This document shows positions 1 to 7,963 of a stretch of DNA of 40,865 nucleotides, in pieces. Origin of the DNA: Candidatus Omnitrophota bacterium (GTDB lineage: Bacteria > Omnitrophota > Gorgyraeia > Duberdicusellales > 4484-171). The translations under genes and the position numbers were made by a program. Within the stretch, counting starts at the first letter, position 1; every line of letters starts with the position of its first letter. The stretch lies in assembly GCA_028703535.1 (NCBI GenBank), contig JAQVMQ010000007.1, forward strand, positions 1 to 40,865, written 5' to 3'. Below the pieces are notes generated by a model. It made no database searches, had not been told where the DNA came from, and worked only from the letters and a program-made list of their open reading frames with translations.

Positions 1-2
1 GT

Positions 3-59
3 AAAGTTGATGACATAAAGATGGATATACTGGTGTTAACTCGCGGGAATCGCAAGTAA
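3..59 (+). CDS. C-terminal tail of an upstream CDS (partial, ...KVDDIKMDILVLTRGNRK*)
   Basis: Open frame from the window edge to TAA at 57-59; too short to identify. Confidence 0.35.
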   Translation, partial: KVDDIKMDILVLTRGNRK

Positions 60-68
60 ATCTCTGTA

Positions 69-97
69 TTGACAGATATTTGCGGCGATGATAATGT
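69..97 (+). promoter_or_regulatory. Sigma70-like promoter TTGACA-N17-TAATGT upstream of response regulator
   Basis: TTGACA at 69-74, TAATGT at 92-97, ATG at 104 (6 nt after the -10). Confidence 0.5.
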
Positions 98-103
98 AAT
101 CTT

Positions 104-487
104 ATGGAAAAAAGCAATAAACGCAGTATTCTGGTTGTGGATGATGAAGAAGATGTACTTGAATATTTAGATCATATTTTGACGCGTCTGGATTATGAAG
201 TTATCATGTCTAATAATGGTAAAGATGCTTTAGCATTAGCTAAAGAGCATAAGCCGGACTTGATTTTATTGGATATTGTCATGCCGGGGATGATGGGGTG
301 TGAGGTGGCAGACAGTTTATCAGCTGATCCTGAACTTTCTTTTGTGCCGATAGTGTTTTTAAGCGGGCTGAATACATCAAATGATCAGGGTATTATTAAA
401 GGCAAGAAAGGGGATTATCATTTATTGGCTAAACCTATTTCTGCGCAAGATATCATAAATTTAGTTAAAGAGATCATACCTCAGTAA
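104..487 (+). CDS. Response regulator receiver domain protein (CheY-like, no output domain)
   Basis: VVDDEED acidic pocket, phospho-Asp context LILLDIVMP, conserved Lys in LLAKPIS. Confidence 0.93.
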   Translation: MEKSNKRSILVVDDEEDVLEYLDHILTRLDYEVIMSNNGKDALALAKEHKPDLILLDIVMPGMMGCEVADSLSADPELSFVPIVFLSGLNTSNDQGIIKGKKGDYHLLAKPISAQDIINLVKEIIPQ

Positions 488-521
488 TATAAAATATGCT
501 TATAATCGTGGGGGTTAATAA

Positions 522-2168
522 GTGCGTGAATATAAACGGCTGTTTTTAAAGATATTCTTTTTGATTTATTTTGTATTGGGTGTGCTAATAACTTTCTATT
601 TTTACGATAAAAAGTTGTACGGATTTTCTGTGATTTTTAGCGGGTTGGCTTTTTTGTCGTTTGGGATATATGTAAGTTTTATTTTCAGGAAACTCCACGA
701 ACAGCAGTTGTTTGAAAGTGAAGAGCGTTTTAAACAGGTTACTATGGTTTCGCAGAATTGGATATGGGAGCTTGACGTTGACTATAAGTATAAATATTCA
801 AATGATGCGGTAAAAAATTTGCTTGGTCGTTCGCCGAGCGATATCGTTGGTAAACATTTCTACGATTTTTTTAAAAATGGCGCTCAGGATGAATCGGCAA
901 AGGCCATAATGGAATTATTTGAAACCGGTCTGCCTTTTCGTGGTAAATTAACTAATCGTGTGACAGACGAGAATATTGAGATATTTACTAAAGTCGCTGC
1001 TGTGCCTGTAAAGAATCGTCAGGGTAAAGTTATTGGTTTTCGCGGGGTTGACAGTGACGTTACGGCGCTTAAGGATGCGGAAGCACAGCTTACTAAATCA
1101 CGGGATTATTTCTTTAAGATAATTAATACGATAGGCGATCCTGTATTTGTTAAGGATAGACAGCACCGTTGGGTTCTGCTTAATGATGCGCATGATGCTT
1201 TTTTTGGGTATCCCAAAGAGGAGATATTGGGAAAATCTGATTATGATTTATTCCCTAAAGAGCAGGCTGTAGTTTTTTGGGAAAAAGACGAGAAAGTTTT
1301 CACTACAGGGATTGAGGATGTAAACGAAGAAGAAATAACGGATTCTCACGGTAAGGTCCATACGATTTTTACCAAGAAATGTCTTTATCAGGATAATGAG
1401 GGTAACAAATTTATAGTTGGTGTTATACGTGATATCACGGAACTGACTGATGCCCAGAAACGTTTAAAAGAGGCTATGGAAATTAAAACTCGATTTACGT
1501 CTATGGTGTCACATGAACTAAGAACTCCGCTTGCGGCTATAAAGACAGGGGTTAATCTTGTCTATGACGGACTTGCCGGCAATGTGACTGATGAACAGAA
1601 GATGTTTCTGGGTGTCGTCCGGCGTAATCTTGATAGGCTGTCACGTCTGATAAATGATGTTCTGGATTTTCAGAAGTTTGAAGCAGGTAAGATGATATTT
1701 CAGATGGAGAAACATAAGATTAATGATATAATTAATGAAGTCTACCATTCATTAGTATCTCTAATAAACGAAAAAGGGCTTACTCTTAAACTTGATTTAG
1801 CGGATGATTTGCCTGTTATTGATGTTGATCATGACAAGATAATACAGGTGCTTAATAACTTTATTAATAATGCTATTAAATTCACGGATAAGGGGTCCAT
1901 TACAGTAAAGGCATACCGTAAGGATGACTATGTGGTTACGGATGTTATAGATACCGGTATTGGTATAAAAAAAGAGGATCTTAATAAATTGTTTGTAGCG
2001 TTTGAGCAAATAGGGCGTGAGAAGAACCCTCAGAATAAGGGGACAGGTTTGGGATTGGTTATTTCTAAGGAGATCATTAATGGGCATTATGGGAAAATAT
2101 GGGTTGAGTCAAAGGTTGGTGAAGGAACGATTTTTTCTTTTGCTTTACCTATTAAAAGGAAGGTATAA
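522..2168 (+). CDS. Membrane PAS-PAS sensor histidine kinase
   Basis: Two N-terminal hydrophobic segments, two PAS-like regions, H-box SHELRTPLAAI, N-box NNAIKF, G-boxes DTGIGI and GTGLGL. GTG start. Confidence 0.95.
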   Translation: MREYKRLFLKIFFLIYFVLGVLITFYFYDKKLYGFSVIFSGLAFLSFGIYVSFIFRKLHEQQLFESEERFKQVTMVSQNWIWELDVDYKYKYSNDAVKNLLGRSPSDIVGKHFYDFFKNGAQDESAKAIMELFETGLPFRGKLTNRVTDENIEIFTKVAAVPVKNRQGKVIGFRGVDSDVTALKDAEAQLTKSRDYFFKIINTIGDPVFVKDRQHRWVLLNDAHDAFFGYPKEEILGKSDYDLFPKEQAVVFWEKDEKVFTTGIEDVNEEEITDSHGKVHTIFTKKCLYQDNEGNKFIVGVIRDITELTDAQKRLKEAMEIKTRFTSMVSHELRTPLAAIKTGVNLVYDGLAGNVTDEQKMFLGVVRRNLDRLSRLINDVLDFQKFEAGKMIFQMEKHKINDIINEVYHSLVSLINEKGLTLKLDLADDLPVIDVDHDKIIQVLNNFINNAIKFTDKGSITVKAYRKDDYVVTDVIDTGIGIKKEDLNKLFVAFEQIGREKNPQNKGTGLGLVISKEIINGHYGKIWVESKVGEGTIFSFALPIKRKV

Positions 2169-2534
2169 ATGGAGCGTAGGATATTGATAGTTGAGGATGA
2201 AGAAGATATATTGGTTGAAATTTCATTTATTCTTACAAAGAAAGGTTATAGCGTTATAAAATGTTCTGATGGTGAGCAAGCGTTGGTTTTAGTTAAACAG
2301 GAAAAACCTGATATGATAATACTTGATTTGTTTTTGCCTAAAATGAGCGGGATTGATGTATCAAGAGCTGTAAAAATGGACGACGAATTGAAAAATATAC
2401 CGGTATTGATATTAACTGCCAGTGTTGATAATATTGCTGAAAAAGCGGAGATTGCCATGGCGGATGATTATTTAATAAAACCCTTTGAATATTTACAATT
2501 ATTGGATAAAATAACAGCGTTAATTAAGGAATAG
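2169..2534 (+). CDS. Response regulator receiver domain protein
   Basis: IVEDEED, IILDLFLPK, YLIKPF motifs; AAGGAAGG SD; directly abuts the kinase. Confidence 0.93.
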   Translation: MERRILIVEDEEDILVEISFILTKKGYSVIKCSDGEQALVLVKQEKPDMIILDLFLPKMSGIDVSRAVKMDDELKNIPVLILTASVDNIAEKAEIAMADDYLIKPFEYLQLLDKITALIKE

Positions 2535-2537
2535 ATT

Positions 2538-2912
2538 ATGGATATAAAAAAAATACTTTTTGTTGATGATCAGGCGGATTTTCTTTTACTTATGAGTAAA
2601 CGGATAGAGTCGTGGGGCTATGAAGTCGTTACTGCTGAGAACGCGCAGGACGCGTTGTCACAAATGAAGATGAACAGATTTGATGCGCTTGTTTTGGACT
2701 ATAATATGCCTGATATGGACGGGGTAAGTTTACTTCGTGAGATACGCAAGATAAATAGAAGAGTCCCGGCTATAGTCTTTACTTCGCAAGTTACGTTCAA
2801 GGCGATAGAAGATGGGAAAAATCTCAATATTGCGGCTTTCATACCGAAGGAGAGTTCTATTAACGATACAGAACGCGATCTTAAAACTGCTATTGATCTT
2901 ATAGCGTTATAA
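2538..2912 (+). CDS. Response regulator receiver domain protein
   Basis: FVDDQAD, LVLDYNMPDMDG, Lys in FIPKES. Confidence 0.9.
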   Translation: MDIKKILFVDDQADFLLLMSKRIESWGYEVVTAENAQDALSQMKMNRFDALVLDYNMPDMDGVSLLREIRKINRRVPAIVFTSQVTFKAIEDGKNLNIAAFIPKESSINDTERDLKTAIDLIAL

Positions 2913-3025
2913 TCTTCATTGAAATTTTTCCGATTTCGTGAATAGTAACTGAATTATCTTATTGTATTTATTATTTGTATACAGGTGTATACCTGCTTTA
3001 CAGGTTTATTAAAACCAAGTATAAT

Positions 3026-3141
3026 TAGTCGTTAGTCGTTCCGCCTCAGCCTAAGGCCGATCCGCCTTAATAATAATTTATTTGTGGCGGAAGAGGCGGA
3101 CCCGCCTAAATAAAATAATGGTGTGGCGGGTAGTCGTTAGT
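3026..3141. repeat. GC-rich palindromic intergenic element bracketed by an 11-bp direct repeat (TAGTCGTTAGT)
   Basis: TAGTCGTTAGT at 3026-3036 and 3131-3141. Interior contains ACCCGCC(3100-3106)/GGCGGGT(3125-3131) and additional CCGCC/GGCGG arms. Confidence 0.6.
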
Positions 3142-3243
3142 TGATAGATAAATTTAATTAAAGATGAGTGTCGTTCTTTATATGAAGAGAGTTTGGTGGG
3201 TTTTTACTAGAGACTATAGACTAGTGAATAATGACTAGTTCAT

Positions 3244-3319
3244 CGGGAGGTGGCGCAGTTCGGATTAGCGCACTTGCATGGGGTGCAAGGGGCCGCGGGT
3301 TCAAATCCCGCTCTCCCGA
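3244..3319 (+). tRNA. tRNA-Pro (anticodon GGG)
   Basis: Cloverleaf: acceptor CGGGAGG/TCTCCCG with discriminator A, D-stem GCGC/GCGC, anticodon stem CTTGC/GCAAG with loop ATGGGGT, T-arm GCGGG-TTCAAAT-CCCGC. CCA not encoded. C1-G72/A73 is typical of bacterial tRNA-Pro. Confidence 0.95.
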
Positions 3320-3395
3320 TTGTTTTAAGTTCTATGATAGTGTGATTAGGGATTTTGAAGGTTATCATGTTGCGGAGGGCCTAATACATTTGGAT
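3302..3395 (+). repeat. Direct repeat copy 1 (94 bp; includes last 18 nt of tRNA-Pro)
   Basis: Matches 3444-3537 at offset 142 with a single mismatch (A3367/G3509). Confidence 0.95.
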
Positions 3396-3443
3396 GCAAT
3401 ATAGGAGATATTTCTTGATGCAGGCTTTGCCTGCGATTGCATA

Positions 3444-3537
3444 CAAATCCCGCTCTCCCGATTGTTTTAAGTTCTATGATAGTGTGATTAGGGATTTTGA
3501 AGGTTATCGTGTTGCGGAGGGCCTAATACATTTGGAT
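3444..3537 (+). repeat. Direct repeat copy 2 (carries an orphan tRNA-Pro 3' end)
   Basis: CAAATCCCGCTCTCCCGATTGTTTTAAG... repeated from 3302. Confidence 0.95.
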
Positions 3538-3630
3538 ATAATATTTGTATTTTTGATAATAAGCTATAGAAGCGATAGGTATAGATTGATAGAATAATTT
3601 TTGCGATTTTGTACAAAAGGAGTTGCGATT

Positions 3631-3999
3631 ATGAGTGAAAATGAATATAACGGAGCGGAAAAACGTAAGCATCCAAGGGCTAGTGTTAACTTTGTTGTTA
3701 ATTATTCACTTAAAGATTCGACTCCGAGTTATGATCTTTCACAGACTAAGAATTTAAGCCAGGGCGGGATGATGTTGACTACTAATAGAGAATTTCCAGT
3801 TGGTACGGTTTTGGATATGATTATTCGACTTCCGTTCGTTTCTCAAAGGATAAATCTTACAGGTGTGGTTGTGGAATCTACGCCGAAAGTTAAAAATCTT
3901 TTGTACGAGACACGTCTTAGGTTTGATATCGAGGATGAGAATTTTTTCAAAGAATTGGGTGAGTTTATTGAGGTTTTGTTAAAAAATAGACGAAGGTAG
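3631..3999 (+). CDS. PilZ domain protein
   Basis: RKHPRASVNFVVNY...TKNLSQGGMMLTT pattern typical of PilZ. ATG 3631 preceded by AAAGGAG; the upstream TTG start in the ORF track is less likely. Confidence 0.85.
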   Translation: MSENEYNGAEKRKHPRASVNFVVNYSLKDSTPSYDLSQTKNLSQGGMMLTTNREFPVGTVLDMIIRLPFVSQRINLTGVVVESTPKVKNLLYETRLRFDIEDENFFKELGEFIEVLLKNRRR

Positions 4000-4003
4000 A
4001 TAT

Positions 4004-5269
4004 ATGAAAAAAGTAGCTGTAATAGGGTTGGGTGTTGTCGGCAGCGCGACTGCTAAAAATTTAAAAAAATTTTCAAATATTATATCTAAACGTACAGGTA
4101 TAAAAATAAAATTAGCACTTATTTGTGATATAAGGCCTAATTTTAAAAATTTTGCAAAAAAATTGGGTGTACCGTTTACGACTGATATAAAAGAAGTTTT
4201 GAATAATCCGGATATAGATATTGTGGTTGAACTTATAGGCGGATATGAACCGGCAGGTACTATTATTAAGACTGCGTTGCGTAACGGCAAGGATGTTGTT
4301 ACTGCCAATAAGGCGTTGCTCGCCGCCTCAGGGAAAGAACTTTTTGCTTTGGCGGATAGCCTTGGGCGTATAGTTGGTTATGAAGCGGCTGTCTGTGGAG
4401 CGATACCATTAATAAAGAATATATCACAGAGTCTTGTGGGTTGTGAAGTTGACAGCGTGTATGGTGTGTTGAACGGAACAACTAATTATATTCTTGATAG
4501 AATGTATAAGGATAGAATAGATTTTTCTGAGGCATTGAAGCAGGCTCAGGTTAATGGCTATGCGGAAAAAGATTCGAGCCTTGATATCGACGGTAAAGAT
4601 ACTTTGCATAAGCTCTGTATTTTGAGCTATTTATGTTTTAATGTCTGGCCGAAATATGCTCAGGTTTTTACTGAAGGAATATCGAAAATATCTTTATTGG
4701 ATGTGTTATATGCGGATGAGCTGGGTTGTAAGATTAAATTATTGGCTATTGGTAAGTGCAGTGGTAATACAGTCGATTTGCGAGTTCATCCTGCGTTTGT
4801 TCCGGCGGATAAACCTATTGGACAGGTTGATGGCGCCTATAACGCTGTTTCTTTTAAGACATATCCTGCGGGTAATTTGTTTTTCTATGGTGAAGGGGCA
4901 GGCGGGACTCCGACTTCGGCGTCTGTTATTTCTGATATTGTCAGTATTGCTTCTGGACAGAAGAATGTTTCAAGGAAACTCGAGTCTGTTAAATTTAAGA
5001 ATATTAACGATACAGCCGCGAGGTATTATATACGTTTTACTGCGCTGGATAAGCCAGGTGTTCTTTCGGCTGTGGCAAAGATACTTTCTGAGCATAAGAT
5101 AAGTATATCGTCTGTGTCACAGAAAGAACAGTGCCAGAAAAAATATGTTCCGATAATTATGATAACACATAAAGCTAACGAACGGGCTCTTCGTGCTGCT
5201 ATTATGAAGATAGATAAACTTGAGTTCATAAAGCAGCCCACGCAACTTATTAGGATAGTTAACTGTTAA
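4004..5269 (+). CDS. hom: Homoserine dehydrogenase with C-terminal ACT domain
   Basis: GLGVVGSATAKNL nucleotide-binding motif, VVELIGGYEPA, TANKALLA, GVLNGTTNYILDRM, GYAEKDSSLDIDGKD; C-terminal ACT-like region. Confidence 0.96.
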   Translation: MKKVAVIGLGVVGSATAKNLKKFSNIISKRTGIKIKLALICDIRPNFKNFAKKLGVPFTTDIKEVLNNPDIDIVVELIGGYEPAGTIIKTALRNGKDVVTANKALLAASGKELFALADSLGRIVGYEAAVCGAIPLIKNISQSLVGCEVDSVYGVLNGTTNYILDRMYKDRIDFSEALKQAQVNGYAEKDSSLDIDGKDTLHKLCILSYLCFNVWPKYAQVFTEGISKISLLDVLYADELGCKIKLLAIGKCSGNTVDLRVHPAFVPADKPIGQVDGAYNAVSFKTYPAGNLFFYGEGAGGTPTSASVISDIVSIASGQKNVSRKLESVKFKNINDTAARYYIRFTALDKPGVLSAVAKILSEHKISISSVSQKEQCQKKYVPIIMITHKANERALRAAIMKIDKLEFIKQPTQLIRIVNC

Positions 5270-5286
5270 ATTAGTAAAGGAGTAAT

Positions 5287-6360
5287 ATGGCGCCCTATAA
5301 AGGAATAATTAATAGGTATAGAAAATATTTGCCGGTTAGTGCTGATACGCCGATTGTAACTTTATTAGAAGGTGATACACCGTTGATTTTCGCAAAGAAA
5401 GTGTCGGAGATGGTCGGGCCGAAGGCTAAAGTTTATTTAAAGTACGAAGGTCTTAACCCGACAGGTTCTTTTAAGGATCGCGGTATGACTATGGCGATAA
5501 CTAAAGCCAAGGAGAAGGGTAAAAAAGCGGTCATTTGTGCTTCGACAGGTAATACTTCGGCATCTGCTGCGGCGTTTTCGGCCGCGTGCGGGATGACGTG
5601 TCTTGTAGTTATCCCGCAAGGTGCGATAGCGTTAGGAAAACTTGCTCAGGCTTTGATACATAATGCAAAGGTTGTGGCTGTTGATGGGAATTTTGATGAC
5701 GCGTTGGGTATTGTCAGAGATATATCGTCCAGGTTTCCGATAACGCTTGTTAACTCGATTAATAAATACAGGATCGAAGGTCAAAAAACGGCGGCGTTTG
5801 AGATATGTGATTATTTGGGGCATGCGCCTCATTTCCATTGTCTGCCGGTAGGTAATGCGGGTAACATTACTGCATATTGGAAAGGTTACAAAGAGTATTA
5901 TTCATACAAGAAGATTGAATGGCTTCCGCGTATGTTAGGTTTTCAGGCGAAAGGATCTGCACCTATTGTTAACGGTAAACCTGTTAAAGCGCCGAAAACA
6001 ATTGCTACTGCGATACGTATAGGTAATCCGGCTAGCTGGCAGGGCGCGGTTGATGCGCGTGATGAGTCGGGCGGATTGATAGATGCGGTTACTGATAGTG
6101 ATATCATTAAAGCGTATAAGTTTCTTGCGGCGAATGAAGGGGTTTTTGCCGAACCGGCGTCTGCTGCGTCTGTTGCCGGGTTGTTTAAATTGGTTAAAGC
6201 CGGATATTTTGAAAAATATAAAAGCGAAGAGATCGTCATTACATGTACTTTGACAGGACATGGACTTAAGGATCCGAATATCGCGATTGAAAATGTTAAG
6301 AAACCTAAAATAGTTAAGGCAAAATCAGAAGATGTATTGCATGCTGCAGGGATAATTTAG
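5287..6360 (+). CDS. thrC: Threonine synthase
   Basis: EGLNPTGSFKDRGMT PLP-lysine motif, ASTGNTSASAAAF; adjacent to hom; AAAGGAG SD. Confidence 0.95.
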   Translation: MAPYKGIINRYRKYLPVSADTPIVTLLEGDTPLIFAKKVSEMVGPKAKVYLKYEGLNPTGSFKDRGMTMAITKAKEKGKKAVICASTGNTSASAAAFSAACGMTCLVVIPQGAIALGKLAQALIHNAKVVAVDGNFDDALGIVRDISSRFPITLVNSINKYRIEGQKTAAFEICDYLGHAPHFHCLPVGNAGNITAYWKGYKEYYSYKKIEWLPRMLGFQAKGSAPIVNGKPVKAPKTIATAIRIGNPASWQGAVDARDESGGLIDAVTDSDIIKAYKFLAANEGVFAEPASAASVAGLFKLVKAGYFEKYKSEEIVITCTLTGHGLKDPNIAIENVKKPKIVKAKSEDVLHAAGII

Positions 6361-6361
6361 T

Positions 6362-7963
6362 ATGGGGCCTATCTTATTAAAATTAACACAATATCTTAAA
6401 GAAGTTGTTAAATCTGAGTTTGATGTTGATTTAGCGGAATCTGTTTTGTGGGAGCCATCTGCTAAATTAGAATTTGGTGATCTTTCGGCGACTATTGCTT
6501 TGAAATTGGCTAAACAACTTGAGAAATCACCGGTTGATATAGCAGAAATTATAAAGAGCGCTCTTGAAGAAAAGATAAAAGATGTTGCTGATGATATACG
6601 GATAGTTAAGCCGGGGTTCATTAATATATTTCTTTCTTCCAGGATATTGAGTGGCATGCTGGATGAATTTTTAAAGAGCGGCAGAGATTTTTTTAAAGGC
6701 AAAGACGGCAGAAAAGTACTTATAGAATATGTAAGCGCTAATCCTACGGGGCCGTTATCTGTTGCACACGGCCGGCAGGCGGTTGTAGGCGACGCGATAG
6801 CGTCTGTGTTAGAGTTTTGTGGTGATAAGGTTACGCGGGAGTATTATTTAAACGATGCAGGCACTCAATTAACGATTTTTACAGAATCCGTTAAAGCGTG
6901 GGTCATACATTTACGTACAGGTAATCAGTTGGTATTGCCTGACGGCGGGTATAAGGGAGAATATCTAAGAGATGTCGCGCAGGCGGCTATAGATGAAAAT
7001 ATAGCCGAGGATGATATAACTTCATTTTCTGTACAGAAAATGGTAGATGTAATAAAGGCTTCATGCGGGGCGTTAGGATTGAAAGATTTTGATATATGGT
7101 TCAGCCAGCAAAAATTGATAGATGATGGGCATGTTGAAGGAGCTATATCTTTTCTTAAAGATAAAGGGCTGATCTATGAAGATACGGATGCCGTATGGTT
7201 TAAATCTACTGATTTCGGTGATGATAAAGACAGGGTCATCCGTAAGGCGGATGGTGATCTTACATATTTTGCGTCTGATATAGCGTATCATAAAGATAAA
7301 TTAGACCGTGGTTATGATTTTTTAATTGATCTTTGGGGGCCGGATCATCATGGGTATATTGCGCGCGTTCAGTCGGCAATAAAAGCTATGGGTTATCCTG
7401 ATGAGATGCTTAAAGTTATTATTATACAGCTTGTTACGCTTAAGACTAAAGAACGCATGTCTAAACGTGCAGGCAAGATGATACTAGTCTCTGAATTAGT
7501 GGATGATGTCGGCAAAGATGCGGCTCGGTTTTATTATTTGTCGCGCAGGAATTCTTCTCATTTAGAGTTTGATGTTGATTTGGCGAAAGAGGCGTCGGTT
7601 AATAATCCGCTTTATTATGTACAGTATGTTTGTGCCAGGATATCAAGTATTATGCGTAAAGCGGAGTGGAGTGATAACGCTTATGATTTTTCTGTTTTTA
7701 CTGACGATGACAAGTTTTTATTGAGAAATTTGTTTCAGTTTTATTTTGCATTACAGAAAGCGTATTCGACATGTGAACCTGTGTTTATCATTGAATATTT
7801 AAAGAGTTTAGCGGCAGTTTTTCATAAATTTTATGAGTGTAACAGGGTGCTTGAAGGTGACCTTCACTTGATGCGTGCACGGCTTGTGCTTTTAAGGGCT
7901 GTGTATATGCTTATGTCTTGCGGGCTGGGTGTTTTGGGGATATCGGTTGTTGATGAAATGTGA
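6362..7963 (+). CDS. argS: Arginyl-tRNA synthetase
   Basis: EYVSANPTGPLSVAHGRQ (HIGH-like), DLWGPDHHGYIARV, KERMSKRAG (KMSKS-like). Confidence 0.95.
   Translation: MGPILLKLTQYLKEVVKSEFDVDLAESVLWEPSAKLEFGDLSATIALKLAKQLEKSPVDIAEIIKSALEEKIKDVADDIRIVKPGFINIFLSSRILSGMLDEFLKSGRDFFKGKDGRKVLIEYVSANPTGPLSVAHGRQAVVGDAIASVLEFCGDKVTREYYLNDAGTQLTIFTESVKAWVIHLRTGNQLVLPDGGYKGEYLRDVAQAAIDENIAEDDITSFSVQKMVDVIKASCGALGLKDFDIWFSQQKLIDDGHVEGAISFLKDKGLIYEDTDAVWFKSTDFGDDKDRVIRKADGDLTYFASDIAYHKDKLDRGYDFLIDLWGPDHHGYIARVQSAIKAMGYPDEMLKVIIIQLVTLKTKERMSKRAGKMILVSELVDDVGKDAARFYYLSRRNSSHLEFDVDLAKEASVNNPLYYVQYVCARISSIMRKAEWSDNAYDFSVFTDDDKFLLRNLFQFYFALQKAYSTCEPVFIIEYLKSLAAVFHKFYECNRVLEGDLHLMRARLVLLRAVYMLMSCGLGVLGISVVDEM

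Noticed and set aside
2971-3010. GTATACAGGTGTATAC/CAGGT words as an operator
   Set aside because: Very short arms, plausible by chance in AT-rich intergenic DNA.
3197-3242. ACTAG-rich stretch before tRNA-Pro as a regulatory array
   Set aside because: Irregular spacing and short words; consistent with low-complexity intergenic sequence.
3394-3597. 67-aa ORF across the tRNA-derived repeats
   Set aside because: Lies over the duplicated non-coding tRNA flank, no SD, no protein-like composition.
4641-5102. 153-aa + frame ORF inside hom
   Set aside because: Shadow ORF of a confidently assigned gene, Arg/Leu-biased composition.
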